From contig CAWKLX010000002.1 of the NCBI GenBank assembly GCA_963850605.1, positions 310,001 to 374,000 on the forward strand: 64,000 nt of DNA. The letters are read 5' to 3'. Positions 8,106-17,766 of the stretch are shown here, one piece after another (within the stretch, counting starts at the first letter, position 1; each line of letters starts with the position of its first letter). This DNA is from BOG-908 sp963850605. Its GTDB lineage: Bacteria > Pseudomonadota > Alphaproteobacteria > Acetobacterales > Acetobacteraceae. The position numbers and the translations under genes are program-made. The notes beneath the pieces are model-generated. The model saw only the letters and a list, made by a program, of their open reading frames with translations. It did no database searches and was not told where the DNA came from.

Positions 8106-8812
8106 TCATGCCGCATCGTGGAAAATGATGCCCAGCGTGTGCCGCCGGCCGGAGCGCAGGCGGCTGACGCCGTGGCGCATGGCGACGCGGTAGGTGCCGC
8201 GCGTGCCCTGCACCGGCCGCTGGTTGACCGCGAAGATCGACTCCCTCGCCCTGATGCAGGGGCACCACCTCGGCGCGGGACTGCATGCGCGGCCGCTGCT
8301 CGGTCAGCACGAACTCGCCGCCGGTGAAATCCTGGCCGGGGCTCGTCAGCAGGAAGGCGACCTGCAGCGGGAAGTGCAGGTCGCCGTAAAGGTCCTGGTG
8401 CAGGCAGTTGTAGTCGCCGGGGCCGTAGCGCAGCAGCAGCGGCGTGGGGCGGCGATTGGCCGCGCGCGTGGCAGGACGCCAGAAACTCGTGGTGCCGGTC
8501 TGGATAGCGTGTCGGCTCCGCCCAGTGCGGCGGCCCAGCCATTGGCGATAGATGCCAGGTGCGGATAGAGGGCGGACCGCAGCGCCTGGACCGGCTCCGG
8601 CAGCGGATACGCATAGTATCTGTATTCGCCGCGGCCATAGCCATGCCGCGCCATGACGACGCGGCTGCGGAACAGTGCGTCGCTATCGTAGGCGGACGAG
8701 AGTGCCGCGCAGAGTGTTTTCGGCAGGAGCGGCCCGGTGGTGGCGCGGCCGTCGGCGTCCAGCTCCGCGCCGATGCGCGCCCAGTCCAGGGCCGCCACGG
8801 ATGCGGTGAGCA

Positions 8813-8816
<4 letters not shown>
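8106..8816 (-). pseudogene. 2OG-Fe(II) oxygenase coupled to ada, interrupted by three frame changes
   Basis: Joining four frame segments gives a full-length 2-oxoglutarate/iron dioxygenase of about 235 residues. It starts MLTASVAALDWARIGAELDA and contains YNCLHQDLYGDLHFPLQVAF, with the HxD iron ligands. GQDFTGGEFVLTEQRPRMQ and a C-terminal TYRVAMRHGVSRLRSGRRHT follow, with the distal His and Arg. Frame changes fall near 8500-8515, 8445-8462 and 8236-8246. It may be decayed or reflect sequence errors, as several other genes here show the same. Its ATG overlaps the ada stop (ATGA), so the two are one transcript and the oxygenase probably acts in the same alkylation-damage response. AlkB-like repair is possible, but prolyl-hydroxylase-like folds match the motifs equally well. 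Confidence 0.7.
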
Positions 8817-9892
<1,076 letters not shown>

Positions 9893-10116
9893 GACGGTTC
9901 TCGCGGCCGGTTGTGGTGTGCGTTCGGCATATGTGTGCGTTCAGGAGGTGTGGCGCACTCCGGGGCTTGCTCGGGTATTCGGCATGCAATCGGCGCGGCG
10001 CACCCAGGTAGGCAAGGCGAAAGCTCAGGTCGGAAGTATCGTGGGCGGAAACGGGGTCAGACAGAATGGAACACCAAGGACCATAAGGGCCAGAACTGCA
10101 CCTGACAGCTTGCGGC

Positions 10117-11193
10117 CTACTCGGCCCACCCGGTCACGTCGTGACCACCGAACACCATGCGCCGTATTGCCGGCGTCGCCAGTCCCGCGCTGAAGACCTG
10201 CGCCGGTGCGCTGACCTCGTTGAGGCGGGTCATCTGGTCCTCGTTCAGCACGATCCCGCAAGCGGCGATGTTGCTGTCGAGCTGCGACACCCTGCTCGCC
10301 CCGATGATTGTCGATGTAATGCCCGGGCGCGACATCGCCCAGGCCAAGGCGATCTCGGCTGCCGGACGCCCACACTCCATGGCGACGGCTTTCAGCACGT
10401 CGAGAATCTCCCAGTTTCGATCGGTAAACTTGCTGTTTCCAAACGGATTGGGACCGCTGAGGCGGCCGCCGCCGGATGTGTTGCGACGATCGTATTTTCC
10501 GCTCAGGAAACCACCGGCCAACGGGCTCCACGGAACCACGCCCATGCCGCCTTCGCGTGCCGCCGGGATATGCTCGCTTTCGACATCGCGCGCGACCAGC
10601 GAGTACTCCACCTGCATGGCGATCGGGCCCGGGATGCGACGCTCCGCAGCAATCGTGGCCGCCTTGATCGCCAGCCAGGCCGGCATGTCCGACAAGGCGA
10701 AATACCGGATCTTGCCCGCGGTCACCAAGCCGCCAAGCGTCTGCACGATCTCCTCGACCGGGGTCACGCCGTCCCAGATGTGCATCCAGTAGAGATCTAT
10801 GTAGTCCGTGCCGAGCCGCCTGAGCGATGCGTCGAGCGCCCGGTGGATGTTTTTTGCGCCCGCGCCACCTGCGTTGGGATTCCCGCCCGTCGCCTGTGTC
10901 GCCGCGAGTGGGCTGGCGGACGCGTTGAACGCGAATTTGGTGGCAAGGACCACCTCATCCCTCGATTGGGTGTCCTTGATGAATCCGCCAACCAGTTGCT
11001 CGCTCATACCGCCCGAATAAATGTCGGCCGTATCGATGAAATTGCCGCCGGACGCGCGATACGCGTTGAAAATGGCACGCGACTGCTCTTCGTTTGCACC
11101 CCATTGGCCCTGACCGAAGGTCATGGTGCCCAGGCAAAGTGGGCTGACGACGAGCCCTGATCGTCCAAGCGTACGAAATCTGGCGAGCGACAT
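10117..11193 (-). CDS. Aldo/keto reductase
   Basis: An NADPH-dependent (beta/alpha)8-barrel oxidoreductase of 358 residues. Visible are MSLARFRTLGRSGLVVSPLCL at the start, NFIDTADIYSGGMSEQLVGG with the catalytic Asp and Tyr, the KFAF Lys strand, IDLYWMHIWD with the catalytic His, and a C-terminal TSTIIGASRVSQLDSNIAA that holds the cofactor phosphate. It reduces an aldehyde or ketone that cannot be named. It is divergent from a TetR-family gene 170 bp away, the usual arrangement in which the regulator represses both genes. Confidence 0.88.
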   Translation of the reverse strand: MSLARFRTLGRSGLVVSPLCLGTMTFGQGQWGANEEQSRAIFNAYRASGGNFIDTADIYSGGMSEQLVGGFIKDTQSRDEVVLATKFAFNASASPLAATQATGGNPNAGGAGAKNIHRALDASLRRLGTDYIDLYWMHIWDGVTPVEEIVQTLGGLVTAGKIRYFALSDMPAWLAIKAATIAAERRIPGPIAMQVEYSLVARDVESEHIPAAREGGMGVVPWSPLAGGFLSGKYDRRNTSGGGRLSGPNPFGNSKFTDRNWEILDVLKAVAMECGRPAAEIALAWAMSRPGITSTIIGASRVSQLDSNIAACGIVLNEDQMTRLNEVSAPAQVFSAGLATPAIRRMVFGGHDVTGWAE

Positions 11194-11362
11194 AGCGTTT
11201 ACTTTCCGGGTTTCGTAGCGTTCGATATGGAAGAACTGCTCTCAAGGCGAACCCCTGTCAAAGCATTCCTTAACGGTCGCTACGAAACGCTGCCAACCTG
11301 CTTCACGGCGCAAGACCGGTCGGCCGCTTTCGTTCGATAGAGGCGCCGCCCTTTACCAGGCG

Positions 11363-11896
11363 ATGCTGACGTTCTGGCGCTCTGGATACGAGTCCACGTC
11401 GATCGTCGATCTGACGACGGCGATGGGGGTGAGTGCGCCCAGCCTCTACACCGCGTTCGGGGACAAGAAGCGGCTTTTCCTCGAAGCGATACGGCTTTAC
11501 GCCGGCGATCCCGAAGTGATAGCGCACACGATCGCAAGTGCTTCGACGGCGCATCATGCTGCGCGCGAGTTCTTGATCGCCGCCGCTCTCACCTATACCG
11601 GGGACGCCACGCCCAAAGGATGTCTTCTTGCGAGTGCGACGGCAAGCGGATCATCCATGTCAGCGGACGTCCAGCATGCTGTCTCCGAAATACGAGGCGG
11701 GATCGAGGGACATCTGCGCAGGCGAATAGAGCGCGACATCGAGGAGGGTGTGCTGCCGCCCGCGACACAAGCCGGCGCACTGGCTGGATTGATCATGGCA
11801 GTCGCCCAAGGCATGTCGGTTCTAGCGCGCGATGGCGCACAGCGCGCTGCGCTGCTGGCCGTCATCGAGGCCGCGTTGCGCGCGTGGCCGGCATAG
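11363..11896 (+). CDS. TetR-family repressor, start uncertain
   Basis: The helix-turn-helix is clear (TSIVDLTTAMGVSAPSLYTA, then FGDKKRLFLEAIRLY) and a typical all-helical ligand domain follows, ending at 178 residues. The frame stays open upstream and still reads like the family (KTGRPLSFDRGAALYQAM), but no ATG, GTG or TTG start exists there. Either the start is a rare codon or a base is wrong, and the annotated ATG at 11363 cuts off the first helix. It probably represses itself and the divergent aldo/keto reductase in response to a reactive carbonyl or xenobiotic. Confidence 0.75.
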   Translation: MLTFWRSGYESTSIVDLTTAMGVSAPSLYTAFGDKKRLFLEAIRLYAGDPEVIAHTIASASTAHHAAREFLIAAALTYTGDATPKGCLLASATASGSSMSADVQHAVSEIRGGIEGHLRRRIERDIEEGVLPPATQAGALAGLIMAVAQGMSVLARDGAQRAALLAVIEAALRAWPA

Positions 11897-12003
11897 GGGC
11901 GAGGCACGTGGCAGCGGGGAGAGCGCCGGCGCCGGCGCGTGGAGGTGCGGTGCGAAGCGGCGGGTGCCCACGGGCGCACATCTGGCCACCAGGAGATGCT
12001 GTT

Positions 12004-12471
12004 ATGGGCGATTCGAGGACGTCGGATACCGGGCGGCGCACGTATCTGGATGAGAGCCATCAGCGGAACCGCCGGCTGATGCGGCGTGCGTTCAAGGCGT
12101 CGCTCATGTCTGATACGAAGTGGCGAAAACTATTCCTGGCGGTCGAGAAGCTGGATTGGCGGCTTGCGTTGTGTCGCGTGAAGTGGATCGAGGGGCCGAA
12201 TATCCGTCTGCTGTCCACGCCGGGCAGCACTTCCCTGTTTCCGCCGCGTCCGTTCGTGGAGGCGGTGGAGTTTGGCCCGTTCGAACTGTGCTCGATAGAG
12301 TGGCTGGAGTTCCCTCGGGTTGCGATTCAGGAGGGCAACTGGATGGGGCGCCGCGATGGGGCGGTATATGAGCAGGATGTGGAGCGCGCTGAGCGGGCTT
12401 TGCGGGCGGTGGCGCGGTTCCCGATGGAGCAGACGGAGAGCGGCCTGCGGGGTATCGGTCACCTGCGCTGA
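12004..12471 (+). CDS. Hypothetical protein, DUF6678-like
   Basis: A soluble 155-residue protein with an SDTKWRKLFLAVEKLDW block and EGPNIRLLSTPGST, plus a C-terminal helix (VERAERALRAVARFPME). The KWRKL start and the Trp-rich core recall DUF6678 proteins, a family without known function; this is recall, not a search. The ATG was chosen because AGGAG sits 8 nt upstream. The stop lies inside or beside the 3' end of an oppositely oriented small gene. Confidence 0.6.
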   Translation: MGDSRTSDTGRRTYLDESHQRNRRLMRRAFKASLMSDTKWRKLFLAVEKLDWRLALCRVKWIEGPNIRLLSTPGSTSLFPPRPFVEAVEFGPFELCSIEWLEFPRVAIQEGNWMGRRDGAVYEQDVERAERALRAVARFPMEQTESGLRGIGHLR

Positions 12472-12680
12472 CCGGCTCGATCTCCAGCGTGTGGCGGGCC
12501 ACGCCCTCGGGCGTCGGCTCGTAGCGGCCGTCGGGGCGGGGGCGGGCCAGGCCGTCTTTGGTCAGGCGATGCAGGCAGGGGCCGTCCTTCAGCCCGGGCG
12601 GGCGGCCCGCGTCGCCGGCCAGCAGCAGGCGGTGCAGGGCGGCGCGGCAGCAGGTTTCCAAATAGGGTTGGTTCCACATG
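12459..12680 (-). CDS. Small hypothetical protein, 3' end probably frame-shifted
   Basis: The reading from ATG 12680 gives MWNQPYLETCCRAALHRLLL, then LKDGPCLHRLTKDGLARPRP and TPEGVARHTLEIEP. This looks like a compact helix-strand protein with conserved-looking Cys and His. The frame then runs without a stop far into the convergent neighbour, while the next frame stops at 12459, so a one-base change near 12470 is likely. The HRLTKDGLA block resembles a small winged-helix segment, but no family is claimed. Confidence 0.42.
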   Translation of the reverse strand, partial: HVEPTLFGNLLPRRPAPPAAGRRRGPPARAEGRPLPASPDQRRPGPPPPRRPLRADARGRGPPHAGDRAGQRR

Positions 12681-12764
12681 GGGGGCAGTGTCGGGCGCTG
12701 GCGGGGCGGCCGCAAGGGCGGGGGTTGCGTCTGGCCCGCCCGCCTGCTTAAAGACGCGTCCCTG

Positions 12765-12806
12765 CCAGAGCCCGGCAAAGCTCTGGCTATGCCCGTTTGT
12801 CCGGGC
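12765..12806 (+). promoter_or_regulatory. Structured rpsF leader, candidate S6:S18 autoregulatory site
   Basis: A perfect 7-bp stem (CCAGAGC 12765-12771 with GCTCTGG 12780-12786) presents the loop CCGGCAAA. A second hairpin, GCCCG/CGGGC, lies at 12791-12806, 20 nt before the rpsF start. Bacterial rpsF leaders often carry a stem with an exposed CCG bound by the S6:S18 complex, and the first loop offers that. The match is by eye only. Confidence 0.45.
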
Positions 12807-12826
12807 CACCAGCCATAGGGACCATC

Positions 12827-13276
12827 ATGCCTTTATATGAAACCGTGCTGATTGCGCGGAACGATGTGACGCAGCAGCAGGTCGAGGCCGTGGCCGACCA
12901 GGTCGCGACGGTGCTCGAGGCCGATGGCGGCAGCGTGCAGAAGCGCGAATACTGGGGGCTGCGCAGCCTGGCCTACCGGATCAAGAAGAATCGCAAGGGC
13001 CATTACATGCTGCTGGGGCTGGATGCGCCGCCGGCCAGCGTGAAGGAGATCGAGCGGCAGCTCGGCCTGAACGAGGACGTGCTGCGGTTCATGACGATCC
13101 GCGTGGACGAGATCGACGAGAATCCATCCGCCGTGCTGGCGCGCAAATCCGACGATCGCGAGCGCAGTTTCCGCGGCCCCAAACCGGCCGGCCGGTTCGA
13201 GAGCGGTCGCAAGCGCGGCTATGACGACCGCGAGGAATTCCGGGCGCGCGATTTGAACGAGCCGGGGGAGGAGTAG
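12827..13276 (+). CDS. rpsF: 30S ribosomal protein S6
   Basis: The 149-residue protein opens MPLYETVLIARNDVTQQQVE and contains REYWGLRSLAYRIKKNRKGH and LRFMTIRVDEIDE, the standard S6 ferredoxin-like fold. A basic, Gly/Arg-rich tail of about 50 residues is longer than in enterobacteria but common in alphaproteobacteria. S6 binds 16S rRNA with S18 on the platform of the small subunit. The ATG at 12827 replaces a longer in-frame start because S6 always begins at this point. First gene of rpsF-rpsR-rplI. Confidence 0.97.
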   Translation: MPLYETVLIARNDVTQQQVEAVADQVATVLEADGGSVQKREYWGLRSLAYRIKKNRKGHYMLLGLDAPPASVKEIERQLGLNEDVLRFMTIRVDEIDENPSAVLARKSDDRERSFRGPKPAGRFESGRKRGYDDREEFRARDLNEPGEE

Positions 13277-13279
13277 GCC

Positions 13280-13579
13280 ATGTCTGACCGTATTGCCGAC
13301 CGCGGCGGTGACGCCGGCGAAGTGAACGTGGCAGCCCGCCGTGCCGCGGTGGGTGCCAGGCGCCCGTTTTTCCGCCGGCGCAAGAGCTGCCCGTTCAGCG
13401 GGCCGAACGCGCCCAAGATCGACTACAAGGATGTGCGGCTGCTGAGCCGGTTCCTGTCGGAGCGCGGCAAGATCGTGCCGAGCCGCATCACCGCCGTGTC
13501 CGCCAAGAAGCAGCGCGAACTGGCCCAGGCCATCAAGCGCGCGCGGTTCCTGGCATTGCTTCCGTACATCGTCGCGTAG
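13280..13579 (+). CDS. rpsR: 30S ribosomal protein S18
   Basis: At 99 residues it contains CPFSGPNAPKIDYKDVRLL, the S18 core, then SERGKIVPSRITAVSAKKQR and KRARFLALLPY. The N-terminal 40 residues are a longer basic extension than the roughly 75-residue form of enterobacteria. It starts 3 nt after rpsF and pairs with S6 on 16S rRNA. Confidence 0.97.
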   Translation: MSDRIADRGGDAGEVNVAARRAAVGARRPFFRRRKSCPFSGPNAPKIDYKDVRLLSRFLSERGKIVPSRITAVSAKKQRELAQAIKRARFLALLPYIVA

Positions 13580-13588
13580 GAATTCGTC

Positions 13589-14149
13589 ATGGCACAGGTT
13601 GAACTGATCCTGCTGCAACGGGTCGAAAAACTCGGGCAGATGGGCGATCTGGTGAAGGTAAAGCCAGGTTACGCGCGCAATTTCCTGCTTCCGGGCAAGC
13701 GCGCCATTCGCGCCAACAAGGCGAATCTGGAGCGTTTCGAGCAGCAGCGCGCGCAGTTGGAGGCGCAGAACATCAAGCGCCGTGACGAGGCCGAGCGCGT
13801 GGCCGAACGTGTGGGCGGCATGAAGGTGGTGATCATCCGCCAGGCCGGCGAGTCCGGCGGGCTGTACGGTTCGGTCAGCAACCGCGACATCGCCGATGCG
13901 TGCGTGGCGGCCGGACTGACGATCAACCGCAGCCAGGTAATCCTGGGGCAGCCGATCAAGACGCTCGGCCTGCATCGCGTGCATGTGAGCTTGCACCCTG
14001 AGGTGCAGATCGATGTCGTGGCCAACGTGGCCAGGAGCACGGAGGAGGCCGAGCGTCAGGCGCGCGGCGAGGCGGTGGGCCAGGCCGCGGAAGAGGACGA
14101 GCCGCAGCCGGTGTTCGGGATGGATGAGGAGCAGCCTGACATAGCGTAA
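13589..14149 (+). CDS. rplI: 50S ribosomal protein L9
   Basis: The protein begins MAQVELILLQRVEKLGQMGD, with VKPGYARNFLLPGKRAIRAN shortly after, the conserved N-domain of L9. The long connecting helix and a C-domain follow (VSLHPEVQIDVVANVARS). An acidic tail makes it 186 residues. L9 binds 23S rRNA and projects from the large subunit near the L1 stalk. It is the last gene of the operon and its stop lies 8 nt from a dispersed hairpin element that probably ends transcription. Confidence 0.97.
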   Translation: MAQVELILLQRVEKLGQMGDLVKVKPGYARNFLLPGKRAIRANKANLERFEQQRAQLEAQNIKRRDEAERVAERVGGMKVVIIRQAGESGGLYGSVSNRDIADACVAAGLTINRSQVILGQPIKTLGLHRVHVSLHPEVQIDVVANVARSTEEAERQARGEAVGQAAEEDEPQPVFGMDEEQPDIA

Positions 14150-14156
14150 GGAAGCA

Positions 14157-14249
14157 GTTCTTTCTTGAAAGAAAGAACCAAAGAACTTTGTCCATTTAGG
14201 CGCGCCCCAATGGACAAAAGTCTTTTGCTTCTTTTCTTCAGAAAAGAAG
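14157..14249. repeat. Dispersed hairpin element, copy 3 (complete), between converging genes
   Basis: It has hairpin B at 14157-14178 in a variant with paired changes (GTTCTTTCTT / AAGAAAGAAC region). A central stem pairs CTTTGTCCATT with AATGGACAAAAG around an AGGCGCGCC loop. Hairpin A at 14228-14249 is identical to copy 1. Part B touches the rplI end and part A the metF end, so it can stop transcription from both sides. Confidence 0.8.
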
Positions 14250-14256
14250 CACTTTC

Positions 14257-15199
14257 TTACTTCGGTCTCACGCCCAGTATATGCGCAATGGCGTAGGTCA
14301 GATCCGGCCGGTTCAGCGTGTAGAAGTGAAACTCGTCCACCCCGTTGGCCTGCAGCACGCGCACCTGCTCGGCGGCGATGACGGCGGCCACGATGCGGCG
14401 TGTTTCCGCATCGTCCTCCGTGCCGTCGAACAGGCGGGCCATCCAGTCGGGCACGCTGGCGCCGCAGGAACTCGCTGAATTTCTTGGCCTGGGCGAAGTT
14501 CGAGACCGGCATGATGCCGGGCACGATCGGCGCGGTGATGCCGGCGGCGAGCGCCCGGTCGAGGAAGCGCAGGAACACGTCCGCATCGAAGAAATACTGG
14601 GTGATGGCGCGCGCGGCGCCCGCGTCCAGCTTGCGCTTGAGGTGGTCGAGGTCGGCGCCGGCGTTTTCGGCCGTGGGGTGCATTTCGGGGTACGCGGCCA
14701 CCGTGATCTCGAACTCGGCGACACGGCGCAGGCCGGCCACCAGGTCGCTGGCATAGGCGTAGCCGCCTGGGTGCGGCGCGTAGGGTGCGTCCCCCGGCAC
14801 GTCGCCACGCAGGGCGACGATGTGACGCACCCCGGCGTCCCAATAGGCGCGGGCCACGTCATCGACCGCGCCACGTTCGGCGCCGACGCAGGTGAGGTGG
14901 GCGGCCGGCGTGAGCGACGTTTCGCGGACAATCCGGGTGACGGTGGCGTGGGTGCGGGCCTGGGTGCTGCCGCCGGCGCCGTAGGTGACGGAGACGAAGC
15001 GCGGGCTGAGCGGCTCCAGCCGACGGATGCAGGCCCAGAGCTGCTGTTCCAGCGCCTCGGTCTTGGGCGGAAAGAACTCGAAGCTGAGCGCGGGAGCGGC
15101 GTCCTGCGCCCCGGGGGCGGGCAGGCGGTTGAAGCGAGGGCCGGTGAGCCAGCGTTCGAGCGTTGCGTCCGGGGTGTGGGGGCTGGCGTGGCTGTCCAT
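14257..15199 (-). CDS. metF: Methylenetetrahydrofolate reductase, one frame change
   Basis: The product is an FAD-dependent TIM-barrel enzyme reducing 5,10-methylene- to 5-methyl-tetrahydrofolate for methionine synthesis. From ATG 15199 the frame shows LSFEFFPPKTEALEQQLW with the catalytic Glu, VSVTYGAGGSTQ, GVRHIVALRGDVPGDAPY and ITQYFFDADVFLRFLD. At about 14455-14475 it must move to another frame to continue SVPDWMARLFDGTEDD and end YTLNRPDLTYAIAHILGVRP. Joined, it is about 313 residues, close to normal. The break falls in a GGCGCCGCAG stretch and may be a sequence error. No SAM riboswitch was recognised upstream. Confidence 0.9.
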
Positions 15200-15354
15200 G
15201 TGCGTTCATGAAGCGCTAACCGAGATGACTGCAAGAGGGCGACGGAACCCGCCGCTCGCGATTACGTTACAGCGCCCGCACGCCATGTATGTTGAACGTG
15301 ATGCGCGGGGCGACGAGGGTGCGGACGCGCCGAACCGGGGTGAGGTTTTTGACG

Positions 15355-16170
15355 ATGAAGATGAGCCTGCCTGCCCTGACACTCGCCACGCTGGCCCTGA
15401 ATGCGTGCGCGACCCGGCCGCCGGCCAGCGATGTGGAGGCGACACAAGAATACGAGCAGACCAATGACCCGTTCGAACCGACAAACCGGTTTTTCTACAA
15501 GGTCAACGACAAGATCGATCGCTATACGCTGAAGCCGATCGCGCAGGGTTATGTGGCGGTTGTGCCGGCACCGGTTCGGACCGGCCTGCACAACGTGCTG
15601 GCGAATATCTCCAGCCCCGTGCTGTTTGCCGACGACGTGAGTCAGGCCAATCCGCACCGGGCCGGCGACACGTTCATGCGCTTCCTGATCAATTCGACCA
15701 TAGGGATCGGTGGCGTGCTGGACGTGGCCAAGGGGCTGGGCTTCCCGTCGCATGACACGAATTTCGGCATCACGCTGGCGCTGTGGGGCGTGCCGTCCGG
15801 GCCGTTCCTGTATCTGCCGGTGCTGGGCCCGAGCAGCCCGCGCGGGGTGGCCGGGTTTGCGGCAGATATCGCGTTGGACCCGTTCACCTATGTGCCGCGC
15901 GGCTATGGTCTGTTGACCTTGAACTGGGCGCGGCAGGGGCTGGGGGCGATCGATACGCGGTCTCGCTTCCTGACCGACCTGGACCGGGTGCAGGCTAGCG
16001 CACTGGACCCGTATGCGACGTTCCGCAGCCTTTACCGGCAAAACCTGGCCTCCCAGATAGAGGCGGCGCGCCACGACCAGACCGGTCCGGCCAGCACGGC
16101 CACACAGCCTGGTCCGTTGCCGGATGCGTCCACACCGCCAGGCAATACGCCTGCTACGACCTCGCACTGA
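15355..16170 (+). CDS. mlaA: MlaA/VacJ outer-membrane lipoprotein
   Basis: The lipoprotein signal ends in LNAC, so the mature protein begins with an acylated Cys. Family blocks follow: YEQTNDPFEPTNRFFYKVND, VPAPVRTGLHNVLANISSP and LPVLGPSSPRG. MlaA sits in the outer membrane and removes misplaced phospholipids from the outer leaflet, passing them to the periplasmic carrier MlaC, encoded next. The ATG at 15355 was chosen because it starts the signal peptide and follows a GAGG site; the ORF upstream is not protein-like. The C-terminal 30 residues are Pro/Thr-rich. Confidence 0.93.
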   Translation: MKMSLPALTLATLALNACATRPPASDVEATQEYEQTNDPFEPTNRFFYKVNDKIDRYTLKPIAQGYVAVVPAPVRTGLHNVLANISSPVLFADDVSQANPHRAGDTFMRFLINSTIGIGGVLDVAKGLGFPSHDTNFGITLALWGVPSGPFLYLPVLGPSSPRGVAGFAADIALDPFTYVPRGYGLLTLNWARQGLGAIDTRSRFLTDLDRVQASALDPYATFRSLYRQNLASQIEAARHDQTGPASTATQPGPLPDASTPPGNTPATTSH

Positions 16171-16189
16171 CCCGGAGCACACTCGACCC

Positions 16190-16807
16190 ATGATTGCACG
16201 AACAACCCGCCGCACATTCCTGGCGCTGTGCGCGGCCGCGGCCACGCTTGCGGCTTTCGGCGTCTCGCCCGCCTACGCGCAAGGGTCGGCGGCAGCTGGC
16301 TTTGTCAACGCGTTCGCGCGCCAGCTGGTGGCCATTGTCAACGGCCCGCAATCGGGCGCGCAGAAAAAGGCGGCGCTCGGCCCGGTGATCGACGCGAATG
16401 TGGACGTAGCGAAGATCGCGCGCTTTTGCCTGGGCCGCTACTGGGCGCGGGCCACGCCGGACCAGCAGGCGCAATATACGGCCCTGTTCCACAAGAAGCT
16501 GCTGAACAACATCAGCGGGCATTTGGGCGATTATCGTGGTGTCACCTACAGCATGCAGGGCGAGACCGCGCAGGGCACGAACACGCTGGTAGGCACGGCG
16601 ATCGTGCGCCCGAATGCGCCCACCGCCAACGTGCAGTGGGTGGTCGATACCTCCGGGGGCACGCCCAAGGTGGTGGATGTTGTGGCCGAAGGCACCAGCA
16701 TGCGCCTGACCGAGCGGAGCGATTACGCAAGCTACCTGAGCCAGCATGGCGGCGACGTGGGCGCGTTGCTGAGCGCGTTGCAGCAGCAATTGGCGACCGC
16801 CGGGTAA
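16190..16807 (+). CDS. mlaC: MlaC-type phospholipid carrier protein
   Basis: The signal peptide begins MIARTTRRTFLALCAAAATL, with an RR-x-F-L pattern that may direct export by the Tat route, cut near AYA. The mature part has VDVAKIARFCLGRYWARATP, then DQQAQYTALFHKKLLNNI and a beta-sheet core, typical of MlaC/Ttg2D. It ferries phospholipid across the periplasm from MlaA to the inner-membrane MlaFEDB transporter, which is not in this window. It starts 19 nt after mlaA, so one transcript is likely. Confidence 0.92.
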   Translation: MIARTTRRTFLALCAAAATLAAFGVSPAYAQGSAAAGFVNAFARQLVAIVNGPQSGAQKKAALGPVIDANVDVAKIARFCLGRYWARATPDQQAQYTALFHKKLLNNISGHLGDYRGVTYSMQGETAQGTNTLVGTAIVRPNAPTANVQWVVDTSGGTPKVVDVVAEGTSMRLTERSDYASYLSQHGGDVGALLSALQQQLATAG

Positions 16808-16871
16808 TCGGCCGAGTGCGTTAGGCGGCCGTTAACCCGGACCGGCCATCCTGTCTGGACAGGAGGGCGAT

Positions 16872-17105
16872 ATGGAAATTGTCTGCATCGAGGGTAGTGC
16901 GCCGGGTAGCATCGTCGCAACATTGGCGCACCATACGCACGTGCGGCAGATTCCTATGGTGGTGGCCCGTCATCCCGCCGGGGGCTGGCATGTGGCGGGG
17001 CGGGAGGGCGCATTTGGTCCCCGGTGCCATGCCGTAGCCACCGCCGTGCTGCTGGAAGCCGCGGACCTGTTCGTGGAGGCCGATTCGGCGTCGGCGTTGA
17101 ACTGA
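16872..17105 (+). CDS. Small hypothetical protein (77 aa)
   Basis: MEIVCIEGSAPGSIVATLAH starts after GGAGGGCGAT, an excellent ribosome site. The protein has alternating strands and a C-terminal helix (AVATAVLLEAADLFVEADSA) and no membrane segment. No family is recognised. It lies 64 nt after mlaC and could be read from the same transcript, but no functional link is evident. Confidence 0.55.
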   Translation: MEIVCIEGSAPGSIVATLAHHTHVRQIPMVVARHPAGGWHVAGREGAFGPRCHAVATAVLLEAADLFVEADSASALN

Positions 17106-17135
17106 GTTCCTGTCGCCGCCGGCTCGTGCGGGTGG

Positions 17136-17648
17136 TTATCGGCTCAATGCCTCGATCAGCTGATTCTTGCGCATGCGGGATCTGCCGGCGATGCCGGCCT
17201 GGCGTGCACGCACCAACAACGCCGCCCGGGTAAAGGTCTGCAGGTTGGGAGGTGCCGCCCGGTCATGCGCCGTCTTGGCGGCTATTTCGGCCGGCTGGGC
17301 GGAGAATTGCTTGCCCGCTCGTGTGTCGGCGCGCTTCTTGGCCGTGGTTTTCTCGTATTCCTTGTCCGTCAGGCGGCCGCGGGCGGCTTCGGGCAAATAA
17401 CGTTCCCCGGTTTGGCCGGAGGGTTTGCCGGATTTCGTGCCCCAGTGCTCTTCCGTCCATTGGTGCAGGTGATTGTCTGCCGTTTTTCGGCCTTTGTAGC
17501 CGCCGCCGGCAGCCTTGTAGTCATGAACCGCGAGCTGCGCTTTGCGCGCCGACCATTGGCCGGGCTTGCCGCCCCGGTCACCATCCGTGACCTCGTGCTT
17601 GATTTTATCCCACAATGCAGGGTCGGTCTTCTCGGCCGTAGCAGTCAC
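17136..17648 (-). CDS. DUF5872-like protein with C-terminal Rho_N/SAP-like motif
   Basis: It starts with GTG at 17648, seven nt after GGGGAG; a longer frame to 17732 lacks a site. The body reads DPALWDKIKHEVTDGDRGGK, then KPGQWSARKAQLAVHDYKAA and ERYLPEAARGRLTDKEYEKT. This is the pattern of DUF5872 proteins, which are basic and of unknown role. The last 35 residues (FTRAALLVRARQAGIAGRSR, then MRKNQLIEALSR) resemble a Rho-N or SAP helix pair that binds nucleic acid. A DNA- or RNA-associated protein is inferred. Confidence 0.7.
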   Translation of the reverse strand: MTATAEKTDPALWDKIKHEVTDGDRGGKPGQWSARKAQLAVHDYKAAGGGYKGRKTADNHLHQWTEEHWGTKSGKPSGQTGERYLPEAARGRLTDKEYEKTTAKKRADTRAGKQFSAQPAEIAAKTAHDRAAPPNLQTFTRAALLVRARQAGIAGRSRMRKNQLIEALSR

Positions 17649-17766
17649 GCTGTTCTCCCCACTCCATGGGCATACAGCGCAACACGGCAGGTAGGGCAGC
17701 GTTCCGCAACTCGACGCGGGCGCCGCCCACAATCAGTGAGGGGTGGCCGTAAGCCACCTCTCACTG

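Noticed and set aside
12833..15199. A 788-codon leftward open frame across rpsF, rpsR, rplI and metF
   Set aside because: Only its first 240 codons are metF. The rest is antisense to three ribosomal protein genes and exists because metF lacks its proper stop in that frame.
15200..15290. SAM riboswitch upstream of metF
   Set aside because: I looked for SAM-II or SahR-type features in the leader and found no recognisable pairing or consensus.
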